The notes under the pieces were generated by a model that was not told the origin of the DNA, did not search any database, and saw nothing but the letters and a program-made list of their open reading frames with translations. The translations under genes and the position numbers were made by a program. DNA of 64,000 nucleotides, from the NCBI GenBank assembly GCA_004123355.1, contig SCHM01000003.1:4235058-4299057 (forward strand), in the 5' to 3' direction. Every line of letters begins with the position of its first letter. The first letter of the stretch is position 1. This document shows, one piece after another, positions 24,689 through 36,895 of this stretch. The stretch is from Amphirosellinia nigrospora (lineage: Eukaryota > Ascomycota > Sordariomycetes > Xylariales > Xylariaceae).

Positions 24689-26817
24689 ATGCCTGCATCA
24701 AGTCCCACCTCTACATCCAGTCACATGAGTGAGGGAATCGTCAAAACATACAAACGCCGCCCTCGCAAGCCGATAAGTTGCGAGCCTTGCCGGCATTCTA
24801 AGTTGCGGTGCGATCGGCAGAAACCCTGCGTGTCTTGCGTTAGGCGAAAATGTGCCGACTCATGCGTGTATGAGCGGCCACCTGTATCCCGGACCGGAGA
24901 GCCGCGAGCGCGTCCGGAGCTCGAGTCACGACCGGAGCCCGCCTCTGCGCCGTGTCAGCCAGGGTTAGAGCACAGTGCCATCGGGGTATCCAGGCGACAT
25001 CTGCAGCTCAAGGTCTACCGGACATAACTGCGGCGCCGAAAGAAAGGGGGCCTGACCCAGCAGATGTCGCTCTTCCAGACCTTCGAGCCCGGCATGCCCT
25101 CACTCACGAACGCTGGGAAGAAGTGTTGCAGAGGCCAATGAACCCAAATGAGCCATCGGCCTTCGCGCCCGACGATACGGCATCCCGCCCCTGGCATCTG
25201 TTTTCCGTTTCCTTCGGAGCCCCAGCTTGGCATGAATGATCTCTTAGCAATGCCCTCCGCTTCAGCATGCGACTATCCTATCCGGTTCTTCATGTATATG
25301 GCACCATACTTCCCTATTTTGCACGGCCCAACATTTCAAAAGGAGTATGCCACTTTCGTCGCGAACCCCTCCGCAGTTGACTTGTCGTGGTTAGCTGTGC
25401 TCTTCATGTTACTATCCATCGTCTTCATACTCTCGATTACGACGATGTTCTACCGATTGATATCAAGCCTAACACATCTCCGCTGCAGGATTCAAGCAAA
25501 CCTACCCGGCGATATCGCGAAGCGGCTATGACGTGTCTGTCGAAAGCTCAGTTCCTGACAAGATACCAGCTGAGCACACTACAGGCCTTGTTGTTCGTTG
25601 TCTACGAGATCTGTCATGAGGAGGGTGTTGAGCACGGTTGGACGCTTCTGGGTGTCGCGTTGAACATCAGCATCGCGCTGCATTGCAACGATGAAGCTGC
25701 CCCCCCTGGCTGTAAGGAATTATCGCACTAATTTCCTCTTCTCTCCTTGCAAATTTTAGAGTAAATGGCTCCTTTCGACCCCAGGTTGTGCCGAGAAGCT
25801 TTCGAAACTTATTCCCAAATCATGCTAAAATAGTAATAACTGACTTTGAGTATTCTTCTAGTGGCTCGCATCGAGATCGAGCGCCGACGGCGTTGCTGGG
25901 CAGGCCTTCTCAGCTTATATGCCTATCAAATGGTCTCCTACCCAGGTGTTGATATGTTGTTTCTAACCAATGTCACGGCAACAATGCCCGCTGACGTGAA
26001 TGATGACGACATACGCGAAAATTCAATATCGCAGCCTTCCGGGAGACTTACGCAAATGTCCATAATGATGTTTAAGATTCGTTTATTCCAGCTGTCGAGC
26101 AGAATATGCCGCCATCTGAAAGGACCAAACAAGTTCGACGAAAAGACGCGTGATCTGTTCCACGCCGAAATAACAGCGGAGCGGCGCCAATGGGATGCTG
26201 CGCTCCTTGTTGATGGTGACGAGGAACTACCCAGCGTTTTAGACTTCTCAAGCTTTGCACATTGGTCTTTGCAATTCCACGGCCACCACCTTTACCTGCT
26301 AATCCACCAGCCTTTTTGTCGGCCGCGTTCCAATTCGACTTGCTTTCGTCAACAGTCTAGGGCGCAGTGCATCGCTTCCGGTGCGGCTCTCTTGAAAATA
26401 CATCAGCGATACTGGGAGATTCCTCGGATACGGCCCTGTCGTTGGACGTTACATGGTTTACATAGCTTTTATGCTATACATGGCGCGGTGGCGTTAGCAT
26501 CATGTCTTCTGGAGGAAGAAGAGTCTCATGTTTCGGCCTCGCTGCAGTACAGAGACACCTTTATTACAGCGGTCAACCGTTTCGGGAAGCTACAACAGCG
26601 CAGCCCGATCAGCAGGAAAGCTTATCCTATTCTTTCTCAATTACAGTAGGTGAAAAGTTACCATGGAGTCTGATTAGTAAATTTGAATGACTGAAGAGCA
26701 TACAGAAACCTCCTATTCCCAGAGCAACATAAGTGGCCCAACCCGGCAAGCTCTACATTTCTAGAAACATTTGATACCTGGGTAGACAACCTCCAGTGGT
26801 TTAACCAGACACTATAG
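24689..26817 (+). CDS. Zn(II)2Cys6 transcription factor
   Basis: Residues 31-59 form a binuclear zinc cluster: C31-x2-C34-x6-C41-x5-C47-x2-C50-x8-C59, preceded by the basic KRRPRK. A weakly conserved linker follows, then the fungal-specific regulatory domain: IRFFMYMAPYFPILHGPTFQ (about 25280), WTLLGVALNISIALHC (about 25650) and, after an intron ending at 25861, IERRRRCWAGLLSLYAYQ. The C-terminus (NLLFPEQHKWPNP ... DTWVDNLQWFNQT) follows intron 26646-26705 and stops at 26817. One-base corrections are needed near 25010, 25230 and 25440. The MFS exporter follows in the same orientation 865 bp downstream, so it may be a pathway-specific regulator of that gene; this is inference. Confidence 0.82.
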
Positions 26818-27681
26818 ACTGGGTAAGTTGTCTCTCACAGCAAGACGAGCTCATACAGATTGCTCTAACGACTGAATAGAACTTTCTGGACGGCATACTG
26901 GGTAATAACACCTGATCATATACCTTTTTCAAGGCTAGCTTGGTTTGCTTGGCGACGGATGGAGGACTGACGAATACGATAAAATGATAGATCTAAGTTT
27001 CTCATCAAAGACCTAATAGAAGCCAGTTACGGATGACGTCCTAGAATCTTCCTGGAATGTGATACCTGGTAGGAACTGGGCAAATTTGCAACTTTTGAGC
27101 GACCGCCGGTGTTATTGGGCTTCTAATAAGCTGGGGAGAGTGGTCAATTAACTACTAGGAACCGGAGGCATGTCGACAAAAACGCTTACGAGTGAGTTCT
27201 CTGCATGTGGAGTTACTAGATAGCAACTTCGGTCTCGTTTGTTCGACTTATTTGATTTCAAATCTAACCAGTGGCCCTTGTCACAAAAGATAACGAAGAG
27301 TCATATTCACTCCCTTCTCCGAGATCCACAGCAAGGAAAAGAAGGTGTAACTCCTGGTCTGGCCCACAACGGAGTTAGCTGGATCCGCACTTAGACTCGG
27401 AGATGTACTCACTGTAAGATCACAGTTATTCGTAGTATGTTGGGAAAACTCTGCTCCTCAAAAAATGTTGTTCCAGGTGCTTATTTTGGTTATCTAGGCT
27501 GACATTGATGAGTTAGTCTGCTCGATATTATCAACCAAAGCTCCACCTCGGATCGCGCATTCGGGTTCCTGGAGGAGACATGGAAGGTATAAAAGAAAAC
27601 ATGAGCTGTGACTTTATAGTCCCGGCTCCAGATTCAAATCTTCATACTTTAACCATATTCGGCTCTTGATATCTTTTACCC
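26818..27681. other. Intergenic between regulator and MFS transporter
   Basis: About 860 bp without a recognisable gene. It is the probable promoter of the transporter. I identified no inverted CGG pair that could be called a Zn2Cys6 site with confidence. Confidence 0.4.
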
Positions 27682-29505
27682 ATGGCCTTCATCATACAGC
27701 GGCGAGCGCTTGCAAAGCAGGTCCAGCATCAGCTGGAACAGATAGAAGCCACCAAGGGACTCGGCATGATATCAGATGGCAGTGCAACGACGAGTACGAC
27801 GGCGATAGACATCGAAAAGGCGGAAACGACAGTGCCCTCAAGGGATGCGTACCTTGGGATTCCAGGAATTACTCGTCAAATAGATCGCGATGGGGAGTGG
27901 TATTATGATGTCGGATGGGTGGATGAGGACGACGGGTTTAACCCCAAGCGATGGCCTACGACAACTCGTCTGGTATCGACCTTCCTCGTTTGCGTCGTCG
28001 CTTTCTTTGCTACATCAGCTAGCTCCATCGACAGCGTCATCATCGGGAGAGCAGCCGCCGAGTTCGGTGTCTCCCATGTCGTCGAATCACTAGCAACTGG
28101 TCTATTCTTAATAGCTTTCGGCACTGGCGCACTACTTGCGAGCCCGCTGTCCGAACTTGTTGGACGACAACCGGTATACCTCGTCACCCTGGTGATCTTC
28201 GCGGTTGGACGGTTGGTTCAGCTCTATCTCCCAATATTGCCGCGCAGCTTATATTCCGGTTCCTGATGGGCATATCTTGTTCAGCCCCTCACTGTAGCTG
28301 GCGGCTCCGTCTCTGATATGTGGTCGCCCCTCGAGAGGACCTTCGCCTTTCCGTTCTATGCGATCCCGGGATTTGGTGGCGCTGTATTTGGTATGCAAAT
28401 AAAACAACAGAGACCTTGAATACATATTACACCGGCAGTGACTAATCGAAGGATCTTGTTCCAAATATAGGTCCCATCGTCGGAACATGGATTGGCAACG
28501 ACCCTAATTTGACCTGGCGATGGGTTGAGTGGCTTACTCTGATCTTGACCGGTTTCTCTATTACGTTGCTTTTCCTCTTCAAACGAGAGACATTCGCTCC
28601 GCGTATTCTGAAGATTAAAGCCGCTTCCTTCCGTAAATATACCGGCAACCCCCGATTCAAGACGAGCAAGGAAGCCTCTGACGCCAGTGACATCTGGCCG
28701 ATCCTAAAGCGAAATTTCGGCCGACCGTTTTTATTATGCTTCGAACCGATCGTTATAAGTTTTACAGTAATACTTGACGATAAACATATCATTCTTTTCA
28801 CCTTCCTTGACGGGTATGCATTCCCATTCCGCCCTTGATGGACTTGCGCTGATGTATCATCATCTAGTTACCCCTACATCTTCGCAGGCACCTATGGCAT
28901 CGAGAACTTGTCCAACACTGTGTTCTTTGGACTCCTAGTCGGGATCCTGCTTCCGGTAGTCCTCGTTCCCTGGATCTACCGCGGCACTGTTGAGCAATTA
29001 CGGCGTGATGGGGACAACGGGTCCGGCGAGATGCTGAACCGCGAAAACCGACTATATTTCGCAATGATTGGGGCACCCCTTGTACCCATTGGGTTATTTT
29101 GGATGGCGTGGACCGATTACGTGAGTCAGACCTGTCGTCCCACGTTGATTCTCTATTCTTCGTCACTGACGCTAACCCAACCCATGAAGTCATTTATCTC
29201 AATCTGGTCGCCGATTGTTGCTTCAGTCTTGATAGGTTTCGGGATGGTCTGCATCTTCATGTCGGCTTATATGTATATCATCGACTCTTACGAGACGTTC
29301 GCCGCCTCCGCCTTGACTTTCAACGCCTTGACCCGTTACATCGCGGCTGGGGTTTCACGGTGATAGGCATACCACTCTATGGAAATCTTGGCACACATTG
29401 GACCTTGACTCTCTTGGGGGCTATCAGTACGCTGGCTCTTCCATCCCTTTTGTTTTGTTTAAATGGGGCCCCAAGATCAGAGCAAGAAGCAAATGGGCGT
29501 TTTGA
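27682..29505 (+). CDS. MFS drug/polyamine exporter (DHA1 type)
   Basis: A proton-antiport major facilitator of the plasma membrane with about 12 membrane helices. The cytoplasmic N-terminus (about 80 residues) ends with DPKRW-like FNPKRWPTTTR. Helix 1 is LVSTFLVCVVAFFATSASSI; the loop 2-3 signature is LSELVGRQPVYLVTL; then RFLMGISCSAP, ERTFAFPFYAIPGFGGAVFG, and GPIVGTWIG after intron 28391-28470. Later come ILFTFLDGYPYIFAGTYG (intron 28814-28867), LFWMAWT (intron 29121-29189), IWSPIVASVLIGFGMVCIF and a last helix around WTLTLLGAISTLALPSL. This layout fits the DHA1 family (Flu1/Tpo1-like). One-base gaps near 28282, 29355 and 29450 interrupt the literal frame; the literal end is 29530. The Zn2Cys6 gene lies immediately upstream. 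Confidence 0.85.
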
Positions 29506-31425
29506 AGATTGCCATATTAAATCCATATAGAGTAGTATCATAGAAGACGCGCTCACGTGCGGCATGGTTGGCGGTATTAGACTGGGAAATTGTGCAAATA
29601 GACTAAAGTAAAGCTTGGTTGAATATTTCAAGAATTCTTTGCCAGTGGTCAGAGCTGCAATTGGGCAATGGAGTATATCGTATTTGTTTGATAACCAGTT
29701 ATTCTTTAGTACCCTAGGCTGTAATCTTGTGGATTCTATTCGGAACAAGAAGTTATTAGAAAAATTGTGACTTCGTACTTTACGTCTCCATGATTATTTA
29801 CTTAGGAGGAAGCTTGTAAGGGAGTCGGCTCTCATTATGAGTTAGGTATCCTGTGGGTGCTAAAGCCCCTAGACCTATAGGGGGCTATATGCTGTAGTCT
29901 AGAGAGTACGCAGCCCCTGTTCACTCTAGTTCACTGAAAGCACAGTGTACTTACTTGCTATAGTTTACTAACGCCTGCTAAGATCGCTATATTTATAGGG
30001 AGTGGTAACATCCGCAGAACCGTGTCTTAAGTACTTTTGAACTGTCTTAGATATACTATCATAAGAATGAAGTTGTCATAAGGCACACAGACTTAAACAA
30101 AGAGACTCACTGCATATAGTTAGATAGATAGTTTCCATGAGTGTAGTTTCGGAGACCTTCGTGTAACAAGGTCTATTACCTGCTACAAGCTACCGAGTTC
30201 CTGACCAGAACTAGTGACGAAAAGTCGTCTGGTCATTCTACGGGCATGCGAGATAATAAGTCTAAGCATGAAGCAGAAAGGAGTTTTAAATAGGATTGTT
30301 TGCCTTGCTTATTGTTTTAATTGTAGAATCGTGCGTAGTGTATCCGTATAATATACAAAAACTGTTGCATAGCAGAGGGCTAGACTTGCAGTAACGACGC
30401 GGAATGGAACCATAGGTTGTGGAAATTCAAGCTGTTATGATTGAGTTTTATGTCGTGGCATTCACTTATGTTTAGGGTAACTTTGTATTTGCATCCTCGA
30501 AGGATTATACTTCGCACACTGCGGAGATGGAATGAGTTGCAAGTCAATTATATATATATATATTCAGACGCTCTATAGCATCATCGCTTATTCAATATTG
30601 GGCCTTACCTCTCCTGGGCCCTCCTGGGTAGGAGACTAAACTGCACTCGACGACACCTGACAACAATGGTTCTATGTTGAAGGGTTACTATGACGGTCTA
30701 GCTGCGAGCATCTAGATAACTCTCTAGAGTAAGGCAACTGACCTCATTAACTCGTTCGAAACAACATGAATCTGCAACTTAGTTCACTAGAGTACGCTTG
30801 TACTTACTGCGTCATCGTATATAGTGCCGGTGTTTATGCCCAGAGCCTATCCCATACCTTGAACGGTCCCCGTATATACAGGAAATGTGACATGTTAGAG
30901 AGACATGACTTAGAACCTATGAATGGAGGGTGTCGAAACTCTCAAGTGAAAGCAATCAAATTATAACCGTGCAATAGCGCAAATTATGAAGAGTAAGAGA
31001 GAAATATTGCTCAATATACAGGCGTCAAAATAATGTGGAGATTGTTTATGTCACAGGTTTAGAAATGTCCCTGTTCGGTTGTTCTGACCATAATTAGCAG
31101 TACCTTAGGGAGTTAATGAATATTAGTGAAATCGCGCATGCAAGCTTGTTATTGACATTAAACAAGGTCTTGTTTAACATTGAACTAGAATGAACCTCGC
31201 TGTTTTTATAATGAGATTCTACCAACCTCAATGAAGAGTAGGGACAATGATAAGGTCGAGCCAGTAATGACGAATGATGACCTCATACATGCTCACCAAG
31301 GTACACACAGACTGAGCCGAGGAGATATAAAATGTATCGAAATACCACTTCAAAAAGCCAAAGTGACATAAAAACATACTGCACCAGAAATCCACTCCAA
31401 CAATTTCAATTATTTAAAAACAATC
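29506..31425. other. Gene-free, AT-rich interval
   Basis: About 1.9 kb with no supported gene. It contains a (TA)n run at about 30549-30562 and a small hairpin GCCCCTA/TAGGGGGC at about 29869-29889. A 66-codon frame at 30766 resembles nothing. Confidence 0.45.
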
Positions 31426-31789
31426 ATGTCATCTCACGAAGCTCCAACACGGGCAGCAAAACCCAAACCGGAACCGCATCGGCAACTACAACGCCCGCCA
31501 ACGCAGGTCTCGGCGAAGACAAGCCCAGAGCATTTGACGCCCAGGGCGCCATTGGGAAGCAATTCACAGGTAAGGAATCATTCTATCATTCAAATCTAAC
31601 TAAATGCACTGGTATACCTATTATTAACGCCCCTGGCACATAGAACAAGGCGCGCTCGGCGGTATGGCCCAGAAGATTGGCGGACCCTTAGATAAGGAGG
31701 GTATGGTGGGCAAGCAATTCACGACTGAAGGAAGTATCGGTGGTTCAGTGCAGGATTCGATGGGAGGTACCAAGGGGCGGAGTAACTAG
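31426..31789 (+). CDS. Small fungal protein with GKQFT repeats
   Basis: A protein of about 96 residues in two exons (31426-31569 and 31644-31789) around intron 31570-31643 (GTAAGG...TAG). It begins MSSHEA and has a Thr/Ser-rich head. The body has two tandem units: GAIGKQFTEQGALGGMAQKI and GMVGKQFTTEGSIGGSVQDS, the second ending MGGTKGRSN. Similar short repeat proteins are common and uncharacterised in filamentous ascomycetes, and the composition suggests a soluble, disordered protein. The initiator ATG connects to this frame only if one base is missing near 31441. No signal peptide. Confidence 0.65.
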
Positions 31790-31922
31790 GTGTTAAATCG
31801 GTCAATTCACGAACACAAGGAGGGCGGTTGTTATGTAGCATATGTACAATACCGCCAAACCAAGAAACCAATCAACACTGGAAGATGAATCTATCACGAT
31901 CTGAAATCAATGATAACCATGC

Positions 31923-32833
31923 TCACGCCTCAAGTGTAATATCCGCAAACACGGGCCGGTGATCGCTGATATACACACCACAAACATTATCAACCACCTC
32001 ATACCTCGTCACATCCCACGTATCCGCAGCGCTGGGGCCGACCCAGACGAAATCGATACGCTGGCTCACGTCGGGACTTCATCCGGCACGAAACCCGTGT
32101 AGGTCTCATACGGCCCGAAGCGCACCCCCTCATCAGCGAGCGTATACGACTCCTCGAGATACCCATCCGCGACCATGGCCGAATACGCATCCTGGCCCTC
32201 CGGTTCCGAATTGAAATCTCCCGAGAGCGTGACCGGCAAGTCGAGCCCCCACTGCGCCTGCACGTCGCCGATGACACGCAATATGATCTTGACGCCCTCC
32301 ACCCGCGCCTCCAGGCTCGCGTTATCGAGATGCGTGTTCGCAGAAATGAAGCGCGTGCCCGTGACCTGGTCCTCGAAGACGCCCACGAGGATATAGCGTC
32401 TGCTCCCGGCGCCGGGCCAGTACGAGGGCACGTCGGGGGTCGGGGAGAGCCACTTCTGGGTCGTATTCAAGAGCTTGAGGCGCTCCGGCTGGTAGAAGAT
32501 GGGGCAGTATTCGCCGGCCTCTTTCCCGTCGTCCCGCCCCGTGCCGATGTAGCTCCACGCCGAGCCCAGGCCGTCTTCAACATCAACCAATTGCTCGTGC
32601 AACACCTCCTGCATGCCGATGACGGGCACCGCGCCGGCGGCCGTGGCGTTCGCCGCTATGGCCGACACCGTGTCTATGACCAGTGGGCCGCGGACGCTCC
32701 ATGGTTTCTCGTACGTGCTGGCGCTTGCCGCGTAGCGAATATTAAAGGTGATGACGCGGAAATTGAGACGTTCTGTTGCCATGATTTGGGTTGTTGCCAT
32801 GAGTAGAGTTCCGACGTAGGTTAGCCAGCGCAT
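31923..32833 (-). CDS. Secreted endonuclease/exonuclease/phosphatase-fold enzyme
   Basis: An intronless gene of about 300 residues. A signal peptide (MRWLTYVGTLLMATTQIMA) precedes the EEP fold. Motifs in order: RVITFNIRYA, PVIGMQEVLHEQL (metal-binding Glu), a Tyr/Arg-containing YIGTGRDDGKEAGEY, FISANTHLDN, LPVTLSGDFNSEP (catalytic Asp/Asn), QRIDFVWVG and the terminal YISDHRPVFADI with its Asp-His pair. All catalytic positions of a Mg-dependent phosphodiesterase or phosphatase are visible. The closest remembered relatives are secreted fungal EEP proteins of unknown substrate. One missing C in the CCC near 32069 splits the literal frame after PDEVPT. The rest of the coding sequence is clean and GC-rich. 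Confidence 0.85.
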
Positions 32834-33804
32834 TGTGTCTGCAATTTATATCCAATAAGGCGAAGAGGATTGGCTTTCAGGTTGTCAATTGGCAAACACC
32901 TGACTCAAACAAGAAATTAGCTATTCTATATAAACTCGTGAAAAGAAAGCTGAACGACATTTATTTTAGTGCGGGTTTGTATGCGCCTACCTATACGAAA
33001 AAATAGGTAACCGAGTTCCAACCGTGAGTGTGATCCTTTCCGTGTCGTTCTTCACTTTTGAATTACTAGCATTTATTAATTACTCGTACGATCTTTATAA
33101 ACATCGTATTTGAGGCGGCGCGAACCGTACTATATATAAGTTTTGATCCTATGTATATTGTAACTCACGCCCCGGACCTAGATCGATCGACCTGCCTACC
33201 AAGGTAGGTTATGCTTATGATGAACCCGGGCATCTCCTCAAATAGCTCGCGTTGTAGCATTCGATAGAACGTCGGCCCCACGAATACAGTCTAATCCCTC
33301 GGCACGTGGACGCAAGATAGCGGGTATCCGTGGCTTGGCATAAGTCATCCCATAATCCGGCGTCATGTTTGATTCGGCGCTGATAAACAAGCCAAGCCGA
33401 ACTGCCTAGATGAGTTGATGGGTGCTGCCGAGTCGCGCGGGTTCTGCGACAAGCTGAGACATACATCGCAGAATTCTTTCGCCTTACAAAATAGGGGTGT
33501 TACAAGCGAGGAAAGGGCGTCCTTAATCCTATTCAGCATAAGAAGTTTACTCCTCGGGACGAGACGATCATTCGCGCCCCGAGGAGGTATATTAAGTAGG
33601 TGTAATCGCTACAAAGGGGCGTCGGAATGCCATCTATCTAGTTCGTCAGTTAAGCCACCAGCTTATGCATCCGTCTAATGCTGTTTGTCGTTTCTTCAAG
33701 ATTCAACCTTGTGATGGCCGGCCATAAATGAAAGTAGACAGAAACCTTAACGCCAAACGCCGCTACCACCCTGTTTATATATACCTAAGGCTTTGGACGC
33801 AATA
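32834..33804. other. Intergenic, nothing secure
   Basis: This is the EEP gene promoter side and the 3' flank of the channel gene. A minus-strand frame at 33215-33466 has protein-like composition (DAGLWDDLCQATDTRYLA) but no family I recognise and no splice partners. Confidence 0.4.
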
Positions 33805-36800
33805 TTACCACCCGCCCGATTGGTCACGTCTTGGCCTTCTCGCTTCTCGGAAATAGTTGTACTGCATCGGGTCATGATCGGGCGACGCGGTTTCTTCCTC
33901 CTGGGGTAAACCACCGTAACCCTGAGGTCCGCCACCAAGCATCCCGGCACCGCCCGGCGTTCTACCTAGTCGCTCCACACTGCGTTCTCGGTATCCAGAT
34001 GGGGTAGCGATTGGCATAGGGGCTGCGTTACCCACAAGATTGGAATTGCTATCATTTGCTTGCGAATATAATGGGCTTCGCCTTGGGCCCACATCCACGG
34101 GGGGAGAGTAAGGACTACCCATCGGTCGTGAATATCCAGACGGATAAGTCATTCCAGTCTCCGAAGCAGGTGATAAAATCCGACTAGGGCCAGGACTCGG
34201 TATACGAGGACTGGCGGCGCGGGACTTCCTGACCGGGAGGTAGGCTCACTGCCGTCCCACATGCTTCCAGGCGTACCGGGGCGCATAATATCATTAGAAC
34301 GTCCGAATAAATCCCCAGCACCGTGCTCAGCAGCAAACTCTGATCGATTCTTGTAGTATTCAAAATCAAGACGTGACTCTGGGACAATTTCAAATCCGGG
34401 TAGCCCCGCCACCTTGCCCGGTTTGGCAGAGTTCATGGGGTTCATAGCATACGCGTCTGAATAGCCAGATGTGGACATTGTATCTCCCGAGTCCGCATTA
34501 CGCCCATCGGATAATCGCCCCTTATAAATCGAGGCTAAGAGATTTTGTGCCTTGGCGTGTACCATCGGAGTGATCAGATTCCTGTAGAGCGCAGGGTGCC
34601 CAAATCGTGCAGCCAGGTTACTAGATCGTAAGGGATCCTTGAGAGCACCGGTATCGGGTGTCTATTGACAGATTGAGTTGTGTAAAAATGGATCTTGGCG
34701 TCAAAAGCTCGGGAGCAGTATATCTTGAAAATGATCATGATGAATGGCAGGGGAACTGTTGAATAGGCTTGGATATGTTGACCATCACCACGTTCAAAGA
34801 CAGCGAGGAAAATGACAAGATTTGACAGAATAGTACCAAAAACAAGGCGATTGAATACAACACGCCAGAACATTCCACCCGACTCGTTCTTGGTAACAAA
34901 AATATAAAGAAGTAAGTATCTCTTCAACCAGACGTCGATTGAGAAATAGAGTGCAGCGGCTGGGAGAACCAGCGGCTGAAGGCCTCCAAAGCAGAGCGCA
35001 ACAGTGGAATAGAACAGAAAGTAGTTGTAGTAACTTGCGTAATCGAATGTTGGTGGTGCCGTAAGCTCGATCATTTCTCTCGGTGTCGGACTCGAGAACC
35101 TCCGCATGAAGGAACTATAAATCAATGGCCACAATTGTGCGAGATCTATCGCAGCACCCAGGTTTCTTTGGAGAAGCCAAGTGATCCAGAATGCCGAGAT
35201 ATTACATAGCGAGATGAACAAGGTGTCAAAGAATTTACTGTTCAGAATGGCGCTCCCCACATCTGTTCCGTCAGTCGTAGTCTTAACGACTGTGACGACG
35301 AAGCTCCAAACCGTATTGAATAGCGAGAAGACGACGAGGTTGTTGAACACAAAGAAGGCGTATAATTTTGCGACAACATGACGGTCGCGGCCAGTTTTCG
35401 TGCGGTCACCGGCTCTAATAGAAAGGCGACGGAAAATGATTGGAAGGACCAGATAAGTCAAGGAAGTAATAGCCGGGGATACCACACCCTGAACGATGGA
35501 CCAAAATGCTGTATTGGCAGACAACTGTTTCTGAAAGTCGAGCCACACTAGACCCAGATTATTTAGATTGGCCACGAAGATGGAGATTAAGGCATTTGGA
35601 ACAATCCAAAGAAAGTCAAAAGAATAATCCAGAGGTTGATGACAAGTCTGCGCCAGCTTCGGGTTGATGGAGTGAGAGGCATGTTGTCCCAAATGATATC
35701 ATTCGGTTTGGGTGCGAGCACGATAGTGGCGCCGAGGGGTTCTTCTTGCGCAGTGTGTACGCAATGGCGTGGGCTTCCGAGATATCATCATAACTAGCGA
35801 AACCATAAGAAAAGGTGTTGCGTTTGTCGAGGTTACTGCGAACTTCCTTTATTTCAATTTCAAGTTCGCGGATTCGCTGCGTTAAGTAATCAATGGCATC
35901 AATCTTTTGGCCTTTAGGGTAAGTGCTGTAGGAAGGATCCTTCTTCGAAGGGTAGCACATAGGTCGGGCAGGAGGAAGATTTTGAGGATCTTTTAGATAC
36001 TTGGCCAAGACCTTCTCGAGATTCCGGACAGTATGATCATGTTGCTCAAGGAGGCTAGGTATAAGCTTGACGTTTCGCGCAATGACAGTCCTAGAGAAAG
36101 AAGACTGCGGGACCGCGCTGTCGATGATCCTAGCAACACCTTCATCCGACGCCATATTTTTCGGAATGTCATTTAGCTGCCGACACGTCAGTTACCGGCC
36201 ATTTCCTCAAGTCATATCAGCTTACCATCAAGGTTCTCGCGGAAAGGCTATGTTGGTACTCCTCGCTCTCGAAGTAAAGGCGTCGCAGCTGCAATACCTG
36301 CCTATAGTTCCACCACAAGAAGCCGCAGACAACGATGTTGAACAGGTATCCAATCACGACGAGTGCCCATATGTTTTCATTCCAGACGTTAGCAGGCGTA
36401 AACCTCAGCGACCACTTCTGGGCGCTGGCCTTTTCTACATTTTTCGTCCAATAGATGGGTAGAAGTATCGCACTTCCCAGTACGGCGATTACGAGAAAGA
36501 TGTTCCTGCACATGCTCATGATCCTTATGAAGATAGCAGCATCCATACCGGCGTGGGCCACGAGCTCTTTCTCCGATGTACGCCATAGTGGGAATATCCA
36601 GGCGAGGAATCCCTTCCCTATCGGTGGAGGTGCATGTTTCTCGTCGGCGTGCTTCAGTTTGGGAGCATAGATGACTGTATTATAGGGTCGGACGAAAGAG
36701 AAGATCAGGGCAGTGGCGGCGGTGATGCCCACCGATGTACCCAAAGCAGACCAGATGGCAGCATCCGTTAACTATACATATGTAAGCACGCCGTCTCTGG

Positions 36801-36895
36801 CCGAGGTGTTGTCTCTAGGGTAATCTTACGGGCTGCTTGAAAGGATTTTGTAATAAATCAAGGAGCTCTTCGGCTGGCGATTTGGGCGCAGACAT
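33805..36895 (-). CDS. CSC1/OSCA-like (DUF221) cation channel
   Basis: A multi-pass protein of the calcium-permeable, osmosensitive CSC1/OSCA/TMEM63 family (fungal Rsn1 group). Exon 1 (36895-36830: MSAPKSPAEELLDLLQNPF) is joined over intron 36772-36829 to LTDAAIWSALGTSVGITAAT, the first membrane helix. RSN1_TM and RSN1_7TM regions follow, with YWTKNVEKASAQKW and, after intron 36177-36225, the cytosolic loop (LNDIPKNMASDEGVARI, RPMCYPSKKDPSY, YGFASYDDISEAHA). The pore-domain helices run through SLCNISAFWITWLL, LPFIMIIFKIYCSRAFDAKI and PVLSRIPYDLVTWLHDL. The C-terminal tail (34560-33805) is Ser/Pro/Gly-rich and disordered. About five one-base gaps (near 35733, 35605, 34600, 34203 and 34180) break the literal frame. 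Confidence 0.88.

Noticed and set aside
18167-29505. Secondary-metabolite cluster
   Set aside because: A regulator and exporter are present but no polyketide synthase, NRPS, terpene cyclase or similar backbone gene is visible.
33215-33466. Possible remnant coding frame (DAGLWDDLCQATDTRYLA)
   Set aside because: Composition is protein-like but no family, start context or exon partner was found.
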